A DNA stretch of 64,000 bases from Gemmataceae bacterium (GCA_901538445.1 LR594586.1:124001-188000), one strand, 5' to 3'; positions 52,976 through 62,504 are shown, numbered from the stretch's first letter. Translations and numbers: made by a program. Notes: generated by a model from the sequence alone, not told the origin.

Positions 52976-55549
52976 TCAGGGCACCACCCCGGGTCCGACC
53001 AACGGGCCGTAGCGGTCTTGGTACCGTTGGTGCCACAGCGCAATCTTGGCCTTGTCCCCGACTTGTTTCGAGTAGGCGATCGCAGCCGAAAGGGCCCACT
53101 GAGCCCCCGTGTCCTCCGCCGCCCTCTCGGCGTACTTGAGAGCCGTCGCGGGATCCTTCCGCTGCCCGTAGAACCGCGCGATGTCTACCCGCATTGCGGC
53201 GACCTCCAGTCGGTCGCCCCCGCGCGTCAGCCGGTCCTCCATGATCGCGAGCAGTTTCGCGTCGTCCTTCCGGACCTCCCGGTAGAGGTCCATCAGTACC
53301 AGATACGACCGGTAGTCGGGGGACAGTGCGACCGCGGCGCGGGCGGCTCGTTCCGCGTCGTCGTGCCGCCCGACCTTCAGGTACTTCCGCGCGAGTTCGG
53401 CGAGCACCAGCGGGTGGGCGGCGAACTCCTTCTCCCACGCGGGCGCCTCGCCCGCAACCTTATCCCAGATCGCGTGAATCATTGCGACCCGAACGAACGG
53501 CGAGTGCGGGCTGACCTTCAGGTGGTTCTCGATATGTGCTGCCGGTCCGTTCGCCTCCGGCCTATCGAAAAGGCCCCCGTGGGTGTCGTCGGCGTGGGCC
53601 AGTTCGAGCGCCGTTCCGGTGTCGAAATCGTAGACTACCCGGTCAGCGTTCAGCCAGTGCCCCCAACCGCCGACCTGGACCTCGGATGTGGGGAGCTGAG
53701 CCGCCGCCCGTGCCGCACCGCCCGCCGTGGGCTCGAGTCGGGTGGCGACAAGGTTTCTGATCGGGCTGTCCTCCAGGAACGGCAGCGCCTCCCGCACGGC
53801 CGCTTCCGCGAGCGCGGGTGCGTTCCGGGTCTCACGCTGGTAGAGCAGTAGGCGCTGTCCGAGGTGGGCGTAGCGCTCGGCACGAACGAGTGTCGCGAGA
53901 CAACCGAGCGACGGCTCCCCCGGTTTTTCGACCCCCTCGAGCGCGCGAAGGAGCGCCCGCTGGGCGGCAGCGTCGTGCCCGCGCACCTTGGCGAGCACAC
54001 CGGTCGCACCGGGCGGCAGCTCGGGGAACTTGGCGAGGCGGTCGGCGAGCGCGACCGACAGGGCCCGCGGGGACTCGGCCGTGAGGGCCGTCCGCGCCAG
54101 CTCCCCGGCGTTGACACACATCTGGCCCGACACCCGGAAGCAGTCGCGGTCGGAGCGGAGCACGTCCGCTCCGATCGACATCGAGAGCTCCCGCGCTAAC
54201 TTGTCCTGGGTGGCGAGGTACCGGAGGACGCCGGCGAGTGGGCCGACCTCGTCGCCCGGCAGCGCCCGGAGGGCCACGTGATCGAACCGGCACGCGGGCT
54301 CGATCACCCGTGCCCACGGCGGCGGGGTGCCACCGGCCGCCTTCGCCTGATCGAGAGCCTGCTGGTGGAGCCCGGCGAGGCACGACGCGTACGCCACCGC
54401 CCACGGCCCGGCCGGGGCCTTGCGCGCGACCGCCCGGTTCGCGTAGAGCAGCCCCCGGGCCGTGAACGACTTGTGGCTCACGACACTGAGGTGCTCCGTG
54501 AGCAGGCCGAGCGTCGCGTACCCGCGGGCCAGGTCGGTCAGGAGGGCCGGTGATTCGCCCCCGGACCGGACGGCCGCGTGGAGCGTTCGAACCGCCCTAA
54601 AGAGTTCGAAGTAGTTGACCGCTTTGAGCCCCGCTTCAACGTCCACCGGGGTCTTCGCGTCCGACACCCTGACCGGCACCCGCGCCGCGTTGGTCTCCTT
54701 GGCGAGGGCGTCGGCGAGCGGCCCACGGGCGGCCGCCTCCAGGGCGGTCGCGAGCGCCGCGTAGTCCAGGACCGGCGCCCCCGCGAGCGGGACGTCGAGT
54801 TCCCACGCGACGCGCGTCGCGGCGCCGTCCGCGACCGAGAGCGTCGCCCGCGCGGACCGACCGGCGAACACCAGCCACGCCAACTCGAAGGTGCGCGTCG
54901 GGGCCCGCCCCGTGAGGTCGCCGGGCGGTTCACCCAGGACGGCGTCCCGGGTGCCCGCGCCGAACTCCTCCCGCGCCGCCATCGACAGCGCCTGCCGGGC
55001 GAGTTCCCGCGCGAGCAGGCCCCGGTGCGGGCCCGGGCGCGGCGGGTAAGGCTCGGTCGGCACGTCGAGGACCATCAACGGACCGCCGCCGGCAACCGGC
55101 GGGTACCAGCGGACGGTCGTTCGGTTCGGGGTGTCGGTGGCTTCGTTCCGCCGCTTCCGCGGGGGCAGTACCGGCCAGTCCGCGTCGATCTCGGCGGCGG
55201 GGCCCTGCGGGTCGAGCTTCGGCGGCTCGGACTTCGGCGGGGTGACCTTTGGGGGCACCGGCTTCGGCGGCTCAGTTTTCGGGGGAACGGTGACCGGGGG
55301 CTGGCCCGGTCCAGGGCCGACCGACCCCTCCGGTACGGGCCGGACGTCGCCCCGGGCCACGGGTTCGGTCGGCCGGTCGCCCTTGCGCGTGACGAGCACC
55401 AGCCCGATCACCACCAGCGTAAGGGCACCGATCCCGACAGCGACCCACGCCCAGACTGGCACCGATCGCGGCGGGGCCTTGCGCTTCTTCTTCCGCTTCT
55501 GCGGCCGCACCGGGCGGCCCTCGACCTCGTCCCCGTCGTCACGTGGCAT
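52976..55549 (-). CDS. Membrane-anchored TPR protein
   Basis: 857 residues from ATG 55549. A basic cytoplasmic start (RPQKRKKKRKAPPRS) precedes one transmembrane helix at ~31-54 (VWAWVAVGIGALTLVVIGLV). A Pro/Lys-rich spacer follows (PPKTEPPKPVPPKVTPPKSE), then a large helical domain with degenerate TPRs, clearest near the C-terminus (HPLVLAELARKYLKVGRHDD, AERAARAAVALSPDYRSYLV, DPATALKYAERAAEDTGAQW). The bulk would face the periplasm. No enzymatic motif was seen. It lies 37 nt after the HEAT-repeat gene in the same direction, suggesting an operon. Confidence 0.8.
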   Translation of the reverse strand: MPRDDGDEVEGRPVRPQKRKKKRKAPPRSVPVWAWVAVGIGALTLVVIGLVLVTRKGDRPTEPVARGDVRPVPEGSVGPGPGQPPVTVPPKTEPPKPVPPKVTPPKSEPPKLDPQGPAAEIDADWPVLPPRKRRNEATDTPNRTTVRWYPPVAGGGPLMVLDVPTEPYPPRPGPHRGLLARELARQALSMAAREEFGAGTRDAVLGEPPGDLTGRAPTRTFELAWLVFAGRSARATLSVADGAATRVAWELDVPLAGAPVLDYAALATALEAAARGPLADALAKETNAARVPVRVSDAKTPVDVEAGLKAVNYFELFRAVRTLHAAVRSGGESPALLTDLARGYATLGLLTEHLSVVSHKSFTARGLLYANRAVARKAPAGPWAVAYASCLAGLHQQALDQAKAAGGTPPPWARVIEPACRFDHVALRALPGDEVGPLAGVLRYLATQDKLARELSMSIGADVLRSDRDCFRVSGQMCVNAGELARTALTAESPRALSVALADRLAKFPELPPGATGVLAKVRGHDAAAQRALLRALEGVEKPGEPSLGCLATLVRAERYAHLGQRLLLYQRETRNAPALAEAAVREALPFLEDSPIRNLVATRLEPTAGGAARAAAQLPTSEVQVGGWGHWLNADRVVYDFDTGTALELAHADDTHGGLFDRPEANGPAAHIENHLKVSPHSPFVRVAMIHAIWDKVAGEAPAWEKEFAAHPLVLAELARKYLKVGRHDDAERAARAAVALSPDYRSYLVLMDLYREVRKDDAKLLAIMEDRLTRGGDRLEVAAMRVDIARFYGQRKDPATALKYAERAAEDTGAQWALSAAIAYSKQVGDKAKIALWHQRYQDRYGPLVGPGVVP

Positions 55550-55586
55550 GAACGCGATCCTCTTCTGGTCTCGGCTGCCCGCCCGG

Positions 55587-57683
55587 TTACGGCTTGATCC
55601 GCTTCAGGGCCTGTTTCGCGGCGAGCCGCACGGCCTCGTCCGGGGAGGTCAGCAACTTCTCGACGGCCGGCAGCGACGGAACCGCGTCCGCTCCCATCCA
55701 GACGAGACAGCGGATGAGTTCCACCTGGACGTAGACGTTAGTGTCGTCCAGCCGCTTGGCGAGTTGGATCGCGAGCGACTTCCGGGCGTCGGGCCAGAGG
55801 TCGAGTTGCATCGCGTGCCGCGCGGAGGAATGAGGTGACGGCCCGGCGACCACCCCGGCGAGTTGTTCGGTGAAGACCTGCGCCGGGTTGAACCGCTTCC
55901 GCGCGAACTCTGCGGCCTCGCGGAGCCCCTGCTCGTTCGGCCCGAAGCCACGCTCGATCGCATCGAGGACCGCCCCGCCCTCCTTCACGTCCGTGCCGCC
56001 GACCGCATAAATTCGATACCGCCGGACGAGCGGCGTTCCCGGCGCCTGGGCCAACTCAAAGACCTTCTTGGCGTCGTCACCGGTCACACCCCCGATCACG
56101 AGGATCGCGTTCCCGGCCTGTGTCAGGTCCGGGTAGGTGGCCATCGCCTTGATCAGGTCCGGGACGGCTTCTCGGGCGCGGTACCCGAGGTGGGCCAGTG
56201 CGGTCGCGCACAGGGTGCGGACGAGCGGGTCCTCGTCCCCGAGCCCCTTCCGGAGTTCGGTCAGCGCGGGGAGGGCGTCCAGTTCCATCCTCTCGAGGGC
56301 GCCGAAGCACAGCTGCCGGGCCTTCGCATCGGCACCTTTCAGCCCGTCGAGGAGCGCGGGGACCGCCTTCGGGCCCATCGCCGCGATGATGCCGCTCACG
56401 CTGGGGTTGTTGCTGACCGTGTTCGGCCGGGGCGGCGGGAACCGGGCGTTGAGGGCCAGGAGGTCGGGGATCAGCACGACCCCGTCCTCGCCGAGCCGGC
56501 TCACCGAGGGGAGGGCCTTGACGGCGACGTTGAGGTCCTTGCTCCGCAGTTGCTCGGCGGTGTCGGCGGCGCTCGTGCCGACCGCCGCGATGACCTCGTT
56601 CACGGCCATTCGCACGCCGAGGTCCCTATCGGCCGCGAGCGGCTTGACGCGCTTCACCGTCTCCGCGGGGTCCGCGACCCCGGCCTTGGTCAGTGCACGC
56701 AGCGCGGTCAGCCGGGTGCCGGGTGTCCCGTCACCCAACAGCTCGAACAACTTCGGCAGGGCAGGTTTCGCACCCTCACCCGCCCCACCCAGTGCCAAAA
56801 TGAGGAGCTGCTTGGTGTCGGGGGACTCGGCCCTATCGATCGCGGCGATTAGTTCCGGGATGTACTTCACGACGCCGCTCCCCGCTACCGTCAGGGCGGT
56901 CACCGACGCCGACCGCACGTCCGCGTCCGCGGAGCTCAGCCCCTCGAGGAGGATGGGGACGAGCGGGCCGGTTTCGTTGAGCTTGGTCAGTTGCTGGGTC
57001 ACCCCGGACCGGACGAACGGGTCCGGGTGCGCCGCGGCCGCGCGGAGCGCGGCCACGTCCGCGTCGCTCCAGGTGTTCCGCCGCTGGTCGCGACCGTTGA
57101 GCGACATCACGGTCTTCTTGCGCACCTCGGGGTCGTCGCTCGACAGCCCCAGCGCCAGCACCCCCGCGCCGCCGGTCTTGAAGTAGGCCGTGGCGGCCCG
57201 GGAGCGCACCTTCTCCTCGCGGTGCGCCAAGAAGGCCTTCGCCTGATCGTCCGCGCCGAGCGCGACCAGGGCCTCCACGGCCTCGGCGGTCAGAGCGGGG
57301 TCGTTCGCGGCCCTCTCGAGGGCCGCCGCGGCCCGGCGCGAGCCCTTCGCGAGTTTGCCGAGCGAGTCGGCCGCGCCGCGCCGCACGCTCGCGAGTTCGT
57401 CGGTGTCGCCCAGGACGTCGACCAGGGCCGCGAGTGCGAGCTTCTGGGGCGGCTTGGCGTTCCCCAGCGCGTAGGCCGCGGCGAGGCGCACGGCCGGGAC
57501 GGGGTCCTCCCGCAGCCGGTCGACCAGTGCGCCGGTAAGCGCGGGGTCGATCGGGCCCGGGACCATCAATCGCTGGACCGTCTTCAAACGAACCGCGGCG
57601 TCCGGACTCTGAAGGTCATCGGAGTCCCCCGCACACGCGATCGTGCCGCAGAACACGAATAGGACGGCGCCAAGACGTTTCAT
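55587..57683 (-). CDS. Secreted HEAT-repeat protein
   Basis: 698 residues from ATG 57683; upstream in-frame sequence belongs to the second module copy and is not used. MKRLGAVLFVFCGTIACAGD is a signal peptide, possibly of lipoprotein type (T-I-A-C). The rest is HEAT/PBS-lyase-type repeats from ~30 to the end: PVPAVRLAAAYALGNAK, ASVRRGAADSLGKLAKGS, DVRSASVTALTVAGSGVVKY, TPGTRLTALRALTKAGVAD and DEAVRLAAKQALKRIKP. Such proteins are scaffold-like and common in planctomycetes. No catalytic motif is visible. Confidence 0.88.
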   Translation of the reverse strand: MKRLGAVLFVFCGTIACAGDSDDLQSPDAAVRLKTVQRLMVPGPIDPALTGALVDRLREDPVPAVRLAAAYALGNAKPPQKLALAALVDVLGDTDELASVRRGAADSLGKLAKGSRRAAAALERAANDPALTAEAVEALVALGADDQAKAFLAHREEKVRSRAATAYFKTGGAGVLALGLSSDDPEVRKKTVMSLNGRDQRRNTWSDADVAALRAAAAHPDPFVRSGVTQQLTKLNETGPLVPILLEGLSSADADVRSASVTALTVAGSGVVKYIPELIAAIDRAESPDTKQLLILALGGAGEGAKPALPKLFELLGDGTPGTRLTALRALTKAGVADPAETVKRVKPLAADRDLGVRMAVNEVIAAVGTSAADTAEQLRSKDLNVAVKALPSVSRLGEDGVVLIPDLLALNARFPPPRPNTVSNNPSVSGIIAAMGPKAVPALLDGLKGADAKARQLCFGALERMELDALPALTELRKGLGDEDPLVRTLCATALAHLGYRAREAVPDLIKAMATYPDLTQAGNAILVIGGVTGDDAKKVFELAQAPGTPLVRRYRIYAVGGTDVKEGGAVLDAIERGFGPNEQGLREAAEFARKRFNPAQVFTEQLAGVVAGPSPHSSARHAMQLDLWPDARKSLAIQLAKRLDDTNVYVQVELIRCLVWMGADAVPSLPAVEKLLTSPDEAVRLAAKQALKRIKP

Positions 57684-57813
57684 AGCCACGCACGTGCGGT
57701 TGGTGGACAGCTGAGAAGGTGTATCCTCGGGGTGCCCGACACGCGGGTCAACAGGAAATCCGAGGTCTCGCACGTGGTATGTACCACTCGCCCCGTTTTG
57801 CGTTCCAGCTCCC

Positions 57814-57851
57814 GACACTTCGCGTCTGTTCCGTGTAGTTAACAGGTAGAG
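57814..57851 (+). promoter_or_regulatory. Shared 38-nt element, copy B
   Basis: GACACTTC, GTGTAGTT and GGTAGAG at the same spacing as the three copies in the 14-30 kb module. Also shared with copy A is GCCAGACAGCCGCCGG, ten bases after the element. It leads straight into a truncated zinc-ribbon frame and the small genes that follow. Confidence 0.5.
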
Positions 57852-58092
57852 CCTTGTTCCTGCCAGACAGCCGCCGGCCGCGGGGGTCCAACTCCCGGCG
57901 GCTCTGGTCGCGTGGGTGCTGGCCCCGCCCCACCGGTACTGGGTCGGGCACCACTGCGGGGCGTGCGGGCTCGCCGTCCCCGTCGGCCTGGACCGCCCCA
58001 CCCGCCCGTTCCCGACGTGCCCCGCGTGCGGCGGGGCCACCTCGTTCGCGGCCTACGGCCGGCCCGACCCAGAGGACCACTCATGCGGCTGA
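57850..58092 (+). pseudogene. 5'-truncated zinc-ribbon gene (second module copy)
   Basis: The open frame reads ARQPPAAGVQLPAALVAWVL, APPHRYWVGHHCGACGLAVP, RPFPTCPACGGATSFAAYGR and ends HSCG at a TGA (58090-58092). It corresponds to the C-terminal half of the gene at 28406 and keeps the CxxC...CxxC ribbon that the other copy lost to a stop codon. The N-terminal ~75 residues are missing and no good start codon is present; GTG 57916 could start a short ribbon-only protein. Confidence 0.65.
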
Positions 58093-58304
58093 CGGCCCGA
58101 CTGAAGAAACTCGTGAGCGCCCTGCCGGCGTGCGACCCGCGGGTCCGGTGGCTGGCCCCGGAGGGCCAGGTGCCGATCGCCGCGGACCGGTGCGTGCGGT
58201 GCGGCGGGTCGCACGTGCTGTACATCGAGGAGGTCGTCGTCACCACCCGGGACGAGGCCGAGGCCGTGCTCGCTCGGAACGATCCGGACGGAGGTACGTC
58301 GTGA
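58083..58304 (+). CDS. Small zinc-finger-like protein, second copy
   Basis: 73 residues from ATG 58083, paralogue of 28837-29058: MRLTARLKKLVSALPACDPR, RWLAPEGQVPIAADRCVRCG, GSHVLYIEEVVVTTRDEAE. It has the same length and the same CxxCGG pair. It overlaps the preceding ribbon frame and the next GTG. Intact although the module around it is reduced, so it may be expressed from copy B of the 38-nt element. Confidence 0.68.
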   Translation: MRLTARLKKLVSALPACDPRVRWLAPEGQVPIAADRCVRCGGSHVLYIEEVVVTTRDEAEAVLARNDPDGGTS

Positions 58305-58525
58305 TTCTGCTGCGGCGACTGCGATTGGTCGAGCGGACGGCCGACCAGCACCGCGCACCCGAACCCCGGACCAGCGTATGCGACCGGATCGACGAACTCC
58401 CCGCAGCGTTCCTGATCGATCCGCCCACGTTCGCCGCGGCGGTCGAGGCCGGCATCCTTGCCGTCGTCGAGCGACAGATCCGTGCCGAGGAGCGCCTGAA
58501 GAACCCGTCGGAGGTCCGGCCGTGA
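58301..58525 (+). CDS. Small hypothetical protein, second copy
   Basis: 74 residues from GTG 58301 overlapping the previous stop (GTGA). Paralogue of 29055-29282: VILLRRLRLVERTADQHR, VCDRIDELPAAFLIDPPTFA, EAGILAVVERQIRAEERLK. One residue shorter, no disruption. Function unknown. Confidence 0.65.
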   Translation: MILLRRLRLVERTADQHRAPEPRTSVCDRIDELPAAFLIDPPTFAAAVEAGILAVVERQIRAEERLKNPSEVRP

Positions 58526-58824
58526 CCCTGTCCCGCCGCCTCGACGCACTGGAGCAGCGGGTCCCCCGGCCGAGGCCGAGCGGGCCGGTGCCCGACGACC
58601 CGGTGGCGTTCGCCCGCGGGCTGCTGGCCGGGGCGTTCAGCCCCGAGGACATCGACCCACACCATGCAAACCAGACCGGGTGGCTCACCATCGTGGTCGC
58701 GTTCCTCGGCACCCTCACCCCGGAGCACCGCGCCTGGGAGGCAGCGATCGGGTTCGTCAGCGACCCCATGGGGACGGACGAGGAGGTGCTCGCGGCCCTC
58801 GACGCGGTCATGTGCCGGGCGTGA
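58522..58824 (+). CDS. Small hypothetical protein, second copy
   Basis: 100 residues from GTG 58522, overlapping the previous stop by 4 nt. Paralogue of 29279-29581: VTLSRRLDALEQRVPRPR, DDPVAFARGLLAGAFSPEDI, GWLTIVVAFLGTLTPEHRAW, LAALDAVMCRA. Fully open and the same length, so under recent constraint or recently copied. Function unknown. Confidence 0.68.
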   Translation: MTLSRRLDALEQRVPRPRPSGPVPDDPVAFARGLLAGAFSPEDIDPHHANQTGWLTIVVAFLGTLTPEHRAWEAAIGFVSDPMGTDEEVLAALDAVMCRA

Positions 58825-58842
58825 AATTGCAAGGGAGGTCGC

Positions 58843-58916
58843 GACGGCGGTGCGATGCAGCAACTCATTCGAGTGACGCCTCGCCCACCTGAAGGCCCAG
58901 GTATTCGGCAGGGGCG
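58843..58916 (+). pseudogene. Remnant of the start of the module's last gene
   Basis: AGGGAGGTCGCG and the following bases match the upstream and first ~20 codons of the gene at 29602 (CGCCTCGCCCACCTGAAGGCCC corresponds to its RLAHLEAR segment). The match ends where the opposite-strand TPR gene stops at 58917, so this is the right edge of the copied segment. Confidence 0.55.
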
Positions 58917-61900
58917 TCACTTGGACGCCGGTCGGTCAAGGAAGAACTTGCCGCCGGCCTTTTGGTACGCGGCCTTGAGCTTCGGGTGCTTCTCGAGCAG
59001 GTCGCAGTACCGGGTCCACACCTCGGGGCTGATGATTTCCGCGCCGGTCTTGACCGGGATCATCTTCCCCTCCGCGTTCGGCACCTGCTTGATCTCGCTG
59101 AACCTGTTCTGCTCCTCGAGCCTAAAGATCTGCGACCCGACGTCGTCGTACATCACGTCGAGTGCGGCCGCATCACCGCTGAGCGCCTGCTTCATGGCCA
59201 CGCGGTGCCGTTGCTTTTGAAAGTGTGCGTCGAACCAGAAGTTCTTGTACTTCTTGACGTCCTCCGGGGGCATCGCCGGGGTGAGCTTGTCGACCCAGGC
59301 CTGGGTGATGTTGAACAACGTGTCCCATCCTTTTCGGGCCTTGCCCCACTCGTCGGCCGCAGCCGCTCCCGTGAGCATGGCGGCCTTGGTCTCGTACAGG
59401 ATGGCCAGTTCCTTGCGGAAGTCGAGTCTGCCGAAGGCGTACCCCTGCTTGTCGTTCGTGCCGATCGCGTCCTTCAAGAGTTTCTCGGCCTCGGGGAACT
59501 TGGCCCACCCGCGGTACGCCTTGGCCATGCCGAGCTGGGCGTTCCGGTACGTCGCGACGTCTTTGGAGAACTGCGCCCGGTTCTCGGCGGGCACCGCCTC
59601 GGGCTTCAACTGGGCCCAGCCGGGGATGACCTTCCCGTCCACGCTCGGCGGCTGCACCTTGCCGAACGCCTCGACGGCCTTGCCCCACTCGCCGATGGTC
59701 GAGAGGGTGTCGCCCAGGAACAGCAGGGTCGGGGGCGACAGCTCCTTGACGCTGGTGAACTCGCTCAGGAGCAGGGCCAAGCCGCCCCCGAGGTCGCCCG
59801 CCTCCTTGGCCTTGTTCTCGCGCTTCAGGGCCAACAGTTTGGCCGACAGTTCTTCGGCCGTATCCATGAGGACTTGGCGGTTAAACTCGACCCCGCCGCC
59901 GGCGGCCTTGAGCGCCTCCAGCATCTTGGCCGCCTGGTCCTTCTTGCCCTGGAGGCACCGAACCTTGAACCCGATCATTACGATGTCGCGGCGGACCTTG
60001 TCAATGTTCTGGGCCAGGCCCGCGATCTGAGCCTTCTGCTTCGCCACCGTGTCCGAGTCGCCCGGGTCGCCGGTCCCGCCCGACCACCCTCGCATCTGGT
60101 CGTCGAACAGCGGCTTGGAGGTTTCCCCGAGGGCGGCCGAGACGATCCCCGCGGCGTCGTCGAACTTCCCGTCGTCGACGAGGCTCTTGGCCCGCAGGTA
60201 CATGGCCCGGGTGTGCAGGTCGTTGGCCTGGAACGAGAACTCCATCCCGTCGGTGGTCAGCTTCTTGTCCTTGTCCTGGCACGCGCTGAACGCCGGGATC
60301 GCGGCGACCAGCTCGTCGGCCACGCCGAGCGCCCGGTCGTACCCGGGGGCGGTCTTCTCGGTCTCGTCGTCGGCGCGGTTCTGGGTCAGGTACAGGAACG
60401 CGAGCCGGAGCCGGCACGCGACCCACCCCTGCACGTCCTCCTTGCTGGCCGTCGGCGACGGCTTGGCGACCTTCGACAGGTCGGTGATGGCCTGCCGGTA
60501 GATCGCCTTCTTCTTCTCCTTGGGGAGCTCGCCCTCTTTCTCCTTCGGGTTGATCAGGGCGCTGGCGAGCGCCCCCTCGAACTGCCGGGCGGCCAGCAGG
60601 GCCGAGTACCCGGAGCGGATCTTGGTGACGGCCTGGAACGCCTGGTCGAGCTTCCCCTCGTCGCGGAGGAGGAACGCGAGGTGGTGCCGAGCGCTGTCGG
60701 TCGCGGAGTCGTTCGGGAACTTCTGGTCGAGCAGCCGGGCGACCACGATGGCCCGCTCGCGGTCCGACTTCGTCGCGGCCGCGGCCGCGGCGTTGATCTC
60801 GTCAGCCCGACTCGGATCCTCGGCCAGCCGCCGCTGGGCGTCGCGGGCCGTCATCTTCATCGCGAGGAGGAACCCGTTGAGGGCCTCAAGCCCTACAAGC
60901 GCGGCCTTGCCGCCGGTCGTCTTGCTCGTGCGGGCGATGTGCTCGCCCAGGACCGCGGCCTGGTGCGGCATGTCCGAGTTCGTGTAGAAGTACACGAGCC
61001 GGATCAGGTTGTCGGTCACGTCGGCCGGGTTGTCCCGCTCGGTCGCCAGCTCGCGGGCGCGCTCCAGCAGCGCGACCACGCGGACCTTGCGGTCCCTGGC
61101 GTCGTCCTCGATGCGGCGGACGTTCCCGAGGGCCCGGAGCCCGGCCCAGAACGGCATGTCCTCGGCCGCCTCGCGGAGCTCGGCCGCCCCGGCCAGCACC
61201 TTCTCCATGTCGTTGAGCTTGGCCATCTGGATGAGCGCGGCCATCTGGGCCGCCTCGAAGTTCGCGTACTCACTGGCCGGCTTGTCGGCCTCGCCGAGCA
61301 GCCGGCGGACGACGAACATGCGGTTCTTGGCCGACCGGTCGGTGTAGTCGTGGTCCGACTGGCTCAGCCCGCGGTACAGCTTCTCGGCCGCCTCGAACTG
61401 GGTCTTCACGCTGTCCGGGAGCTTGCCCCCGGGGTTCTTCAGGATGGTGATGGTGCCCTGCCGCTGGAGGGCGAACGCGAGGTAGTACCGGGCGGCGATC
61501 ACCTCGGCCGGGGGCTTCTGCGTGTTGCCGTACCGGAACAGCCAGCTCTTGAGCTGCTGCTCGACGGCCCCGAGCTTGGTCGGGTTGTTCTCCCCGAGGG
61601 CGTCGAGGTACTCGCGGCGGATCTGGAAGAACCGGGCGAGCCGCTTGCCCTCCTCGGCCTCGGCCCGCGGGGCCGCGAGGATCGCGGCGAACTCGGTCTT
61701 GGCGTCGTTGGGCTTGGCCTGGTCGGCGAGCACCTCGGCCATCCACGCCCTCGCGATCCACACGGTGCGGCTGGTCGGCGGCCCCTTCGCGAGGTCCTCG
61801 AACTTCTTCCGGGACGCCTCCAGGAACTTGTCCCGCTCCACGACCCCGCTGGCCCCCGTGGTGAGGGACGTCTCGGACAGGTAGTACTCGTTGATGGCGG

Positions 61901-62504
61901 CCGCGAGGTCGGCGTCGAACGTCTCGCGGGTGAGCGCGGCGCGGGCCGGGTCGGTCGCGGGGAGCGAGTCGAGCCGGGCCTTCATCTTGGTGGCGGCCTC
62001 GGCGAACCGCTTGGACGCGAGGAGGAACAGGGGCCGGGCCTTGGCCATCTCGGCCTTCTGCTTCTGGATCGCCGCGTCGTACCCCGCGTCGTCCCGCGCG
62101 GGGACGTCCATCCGCCGGGCGCGGTTGAGTTGCGCCTTCGCCTCGACCGACGTGAGCCGGGCCAGGGCCATGGACGCCTCGGCCGCCCGGGGGTGGCTCG
62201 CGGCCGTGGACAGGAAGTTGTCGAACGCGACCTTGGCCTCGTTCACCATGCTGGTCCGGGTGCCCTCGTCGGGCTCCTCCTCGGACGCCTCCAGCAGGCA
62301 CTTGGCGCGCTCCAGGGGCAGCACCTGCTTGTCCGCGGTGTTGAGCCTGGGCTCGACCTCGCGCAGGTACTCGAGGGCGAGGTCGGCGAGGCCGGCCTCG
62401 CGGATGCCGCCGACCAGGTCGAGCGGCGAGGGGGGCTGGGCCGCGGCCGGGGCGGCCGTGCCGAGAAGGATGAGGGCGGCGACGATCCACGGACGGGACG
62501 ACAT
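58917..62504 (-). CDS. Secreted TPR protein, 1195 residues
   Basis: ATG 62504 gives MSSRPWIVAALILLGTAAPA with a signal peptide cut near AAAQPP; the longer upstream frame is Arg/Pro-rich and unlikely. The mature protein is almost entirely helical repeats of the TPR/Sel1 kind: GLADLALEYLREVEPRLNTA, HPRAAEASMALARLTSVEAK, NDSATDSARHHLAFLLRDEG, MGWAKFPEAEKLLKDAI-like segments near the end. Such long periplasmic TPR proteins recur in Gemmataceae; the role is unknown. It is followed upstream on the same strand by another exported protein (62644-63576), 139 nt apart. Its 3' end abuts the second module copy. Confidence 0.85.
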   Translation of the reverse strand: MSSRPWIVAALILLGTAAPAAAQPPSPLDLVGGIREAGLADLALEYLREVEPRLNTADKQVLPLERAKCLLEASEEEPDEGTRTSMVNEAKVAFDNFLSTAASHPRAAEASMALARLTSVEAKAQLNRARRMDVPARDDAGYDAAIQKQKAEMAKARPLFLLASKRFAEAATKMKARLDSLPATDPARAALTRETFDADLAAAINEYYLSETSLTTGASGVVERDKFLEASRKKFEDLAKGPPTSRTVWIARAWMAEVLADQAKPNDAKTEFAAILAAPRAEAEEGKRLARFFQIRREYLDALGENNPTKLGAVEQQLKSWLFRYGNTQKPPAEVIAARYYLAFALQRQGTITILKNPGGKLPDSVKTQFEAAEKLYRGLSQSDHDYTDRSAKNRMFVVRRLLGEADKPASEYANFEAAQMAALIQMAKLNDMEKVLAGAAELREAAEDMPFWAGLRALGNVRRIEDDARDRKVRVVALLERARELATERDNPADVTDNLIRLVYFYTNSDMPHQAAVLGEHIARTSKTTGGKAALVGLEALNGFLLAMKMTARDAQRRLAEDPSRADEINAAAAAATKSDRERAIVVARLLDQKFPNDSATDSARHHLAFLLRDEGKLDQAFQAVTKIRSGYSALLAARQFEGALASALINPKEKEGELPKEKKKAIYRQAITDLSKVAKPSPTASKEDVQGWVACRLRLAFLYLTQNRADDETEKTAPGYDRALGVADELVAAIPAFSACQDKDKKLTTDGMEFSFQANDLHTRAMYLRAKSLVDDGKFDDAAGIVSAALGETSKPLFDDQMRGWSGGTGDPGDSDTVAKQKAQIAGLAQNIDKVRRDIVMIGFKVRCLQGKKDQAAKMLEALKAAGGGVEFNRQVLMDTAEELSAKLLALKRENKAKEAGDLGGGLALLLSEFTSVKELSPPTLLFLGDTLSTIGEWGKAVEAFGKVQPPSVDGKVIPGWAQLKPEAVPAENRAQFSKDVATYRNAQLGMAKAYRGWAKFPEAEKLLKDAIGTNDKQGYAFGRLDFRKELAILYETKAAMLTGAAAADEWGKARKGWDTLFNITQAWVDKLTPAMPPEDVKKYKNFWFDAHFQKQRHRVAMKQALSGDAAALDVMYDDVGSQIFRLEEQNRFSEIKQVPNAEGKMIPVKTGAEIISPEVWTRYCDLLEKHPKLKAAYQKAGGKFFLDRPASK

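Noticed and set aside
52713-53438. 241-codon minus frame across the second repeat and the TPR gene end
   Set aside because: Most of it is the shadow of the TPR protein gene at 52976-55549 in another frame; the rest lies in the non-coding repeat.
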